The notes beneath the pieces are model-generated. The model made no database searches, had not been told where the DNA came from, and worked only from the letters and a program-made list of their open reading frames with translations. Of a stretch of DNA of 5,619 nucleotides, positions 4,488 through 5,619 are shown in pieces. Each line of letters begins with the position of its first letter. Positions within the stretch are counted from its first letter, which is position 1. The position numbers and the translations under genes are program-made. Origin of the DNA: Rhodoferax sp. (GTDB lineage Bacteria; Pseudomonadota; Gammaproteobacteria; Burkholderiales; Burkholderiaceae_C); NCBI GenBank assembly GCA_021737905.1, contig JAIPDA010000158.1, positions 1 through 5,619 on the forward strand, given 5' to 3'.

Positions 4488-5619
4488 TCAATGCCGGAAG
4501 TGGCGCACGCCGGTCGTGACCATCACCACGCCGCGCTCGTCGGCGGCGGCGATCACTTCGTTGTCGCGCATGGAGCCGCCTGGCTGGATGACGCAGCTCG
4601 CGCCCACGTCCACCACCACGTCCAGGCCGTCGCGGAAGGGAAAGAAAGCGTCGCTGGCGACCGCAGAACCTTTAAGGTCCAGCTGGGCGTTGGCGGCCTT
4701 GATGGCGGCGATGCGGGCCGAATCGATGCGGCTCATCTGGCCGGCGCCCACGCCCAGGGTCATGCCGCCGCCGCAAAAGACGATGGCGTTGGACTTGACG
4801 TACTTGGCGACCTTCCAGGCGAACAGCAGGTCTTGCAGCTGCGCCGGCGTAGGTTGCAGCTTGGTGACTACGGTGAGGTCGGCCACGGTGATATCGTGGT
4901 TGTCGGCGGTTTGCATCAAGAGCCCTGAGCCGACACGCTTGACGTCCACCAGGTTGCGGCCCTGCGCCCAGGCAGTGTCGCCGCCGGCGGGCAAGGCGAT
5001 CTCGAGAATACGCACATTGACCTTGCTCTTGAACACAGCCAACGCTTCAGGCGTGAAGGCCGGGGCCATCAGCACCTCGACGAACTGCTTGGAGATTTCG
5101 AGTGCGGCTTTTTCGTCCAGCGGGCAGTTCAGCGCGATGATGCCGCCGAAGGCGGAGGTCGGGTCGGTCTTGAAGGCCTTGCTGTAGGCGTTCAGCGCGT
5201 CCACGCCCACGGCCACGCCGCAGGGGTTGGCATGCTTGACGATGACGCAGGCGGTCTGACCCAGGCGGGCGTCGAAGCTCTTGACGCATTCCCAGGCGGC
5301 GTCGGCGTCAGCGATGTTGTTGTACGAGAGTTCCTTGCCCTGCAACTGACGCGCGGTGACCAGCGAGCCGGTGGCCGGGTACAGGTCGCGGTAGAAGGCT
5401 GCTTGCTGGTGCGGGTTCTCGCCGTAGCGCAGGTCTTGCAGCTTGATGAAGCGGCTGTTGGCCTGCGCCGGAAACACGCTATGGCTGCCGTCGGCTTGGA
5501 TGCTGGACAAGTAGTCGCTGATGGCGCCGTCGTAGTGGCTGATGCGGTTGAAGGCAGCGACGGACAGCGCGAACTTGGTGGCGTCCTTCAACTGGCCGTC
5601 GGCTTTGAGCTCGGCCAGC
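4488..5619 (-). CDS. purH: bifunctional AICAR transformylase/IMP cyclohydrolase PurH, C-terminal part (5' end beyond window)
   Basis: The frame is open to the right edge, giving about 376 residues of an enzyme usually near 520-530; the first-listed start at 5591 is really an internal TTG leucine codon. What is seen is the end of the cyclohydrolase part or linker and the whole AICAR transformylase domain. LRYGENPHQQAAFY is the family signature, VIVKHANPCGVAVG (about 5246-5205) carries the Lys-His pair needed for formyl transfer, and SDAFFPFRDGLD and the C-terminal VRHFRH are also typical. The domain formylates AICAR with 10-formyltetrahydrofolate to give FAICAR, which the N-terminal domain closes to IMP, the last steps of purine synthesis in the cytosol. 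The gene is intact within the window and is the clearest chromosomal housekeeping marker here. Confidence 0.97.
   Translation of the reverse strand, partial: LAELKADGQLKDATKFALSVAAFNRISHYDGAISDYLSSIQADGSHSVFPAQANSRFIKLQDLRYGENPHQQAAFYRDLYPATGSLVTARQLQGKELSYNNIADADAAWECVKSFDARLGQTACVIVKHANPCGVAVGVDALNAYSKAFKTDPTSAFGGIIALNCPLDEKAALEISKQFVEVLMAPAFTPEALAVFKSKVNVRILEIALPAGGDTAWAQGRNLVDVKRVGSGLLMQTADNHDITVADLTVVTKLQPTPAQLQDLLFAWKVAKYVKSNAIVFCGGGMTLGVGAGQMSRIDSARIAAIKAANAQLDLKGSAVASDAFFPFRDGLDVVVDVGASCVIQPGGSMRDNEVIAAADERGVVMVTTGVRHFRH

Noticed and set aside
4386..4500. Possible frameshift or fusion between purH and the phosphatase gene
   Set aside because: purH ends with its normal VRHFRH terminus and stop, and the phosphatase starts properly 21 bp later, so both are complete at this junction.
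4339..5187. Long plus-strand frames (282 and 180 codons) opposite purH and the phosphatase gene
   Set aside because: They are antisense shadows; the minus strand encodes two recognisable conserved enzymes through the whole stretch.

Overview
The window looks like chromosomal DNA of a betaproteobacterium, probably Burkholderiales and perhaps near Comamonadaceae. That is inferred from the GC-rich coding style and from my impression of the PurH and phosphatase proteins; no search was run. An accessory defence and toxin-antitoxin (TA) block lies against a housekeeping purine/phosphatase pair.

Left part (1-2073, plus strand): the C-terminal half of a large MmeI-like (type IIG-like) DNA adenine methyltransferase enters from the left edge and ends at 1557. 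Directly after it is a small AT-richer gene whose product carries an R-D-x3-H motif, the signature of HEPN ribonuclease domains (R-x4-6-H). The two genes are close enough to be one operon. This methyltransferase plus HEPN-like pair is the best candidate for a little-described defence system here.

Middle part (2074-3254, plus strand): after an 87-bp gap with a perfect inverted repeat over the start codon comes a BrnT toxin gene. It overlaps a BrnA/CopG-type antitoxin gene, and 8 bp later there is an Xre/MbcA/ParS-type (DUF2384) antitoxin gene. The usual RES-domain toxin partner of that last family is absent. A structured 150-bp intergenic region with a rho-independent terminator follows.

Right part (3255-5619, minus strand): a RelE/HigB-like toxin gene and its overlapping HTH antitoxin gene follow a 17-bp palindrome that probably serves as their operator. 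Upstream of them, reading leftward, are the C-terminal part of purH (AICAR transformylase domain, cut by the right edge) and, 21 bp after it, a low-molecular-weight protein tyrosine phosphatase gene. The TA pair starts 29 bp beyond the phosphatase stop, so the phosphatase looks like the edge of the conserved chromosome and the rest looks like an inserted island.

The plus-strand TA operon and the minus-strand HigBA-like operon converge on 3106-3254. No tRNA, rRNA, CRISPR array, insertion sequence or integron site was recognised.
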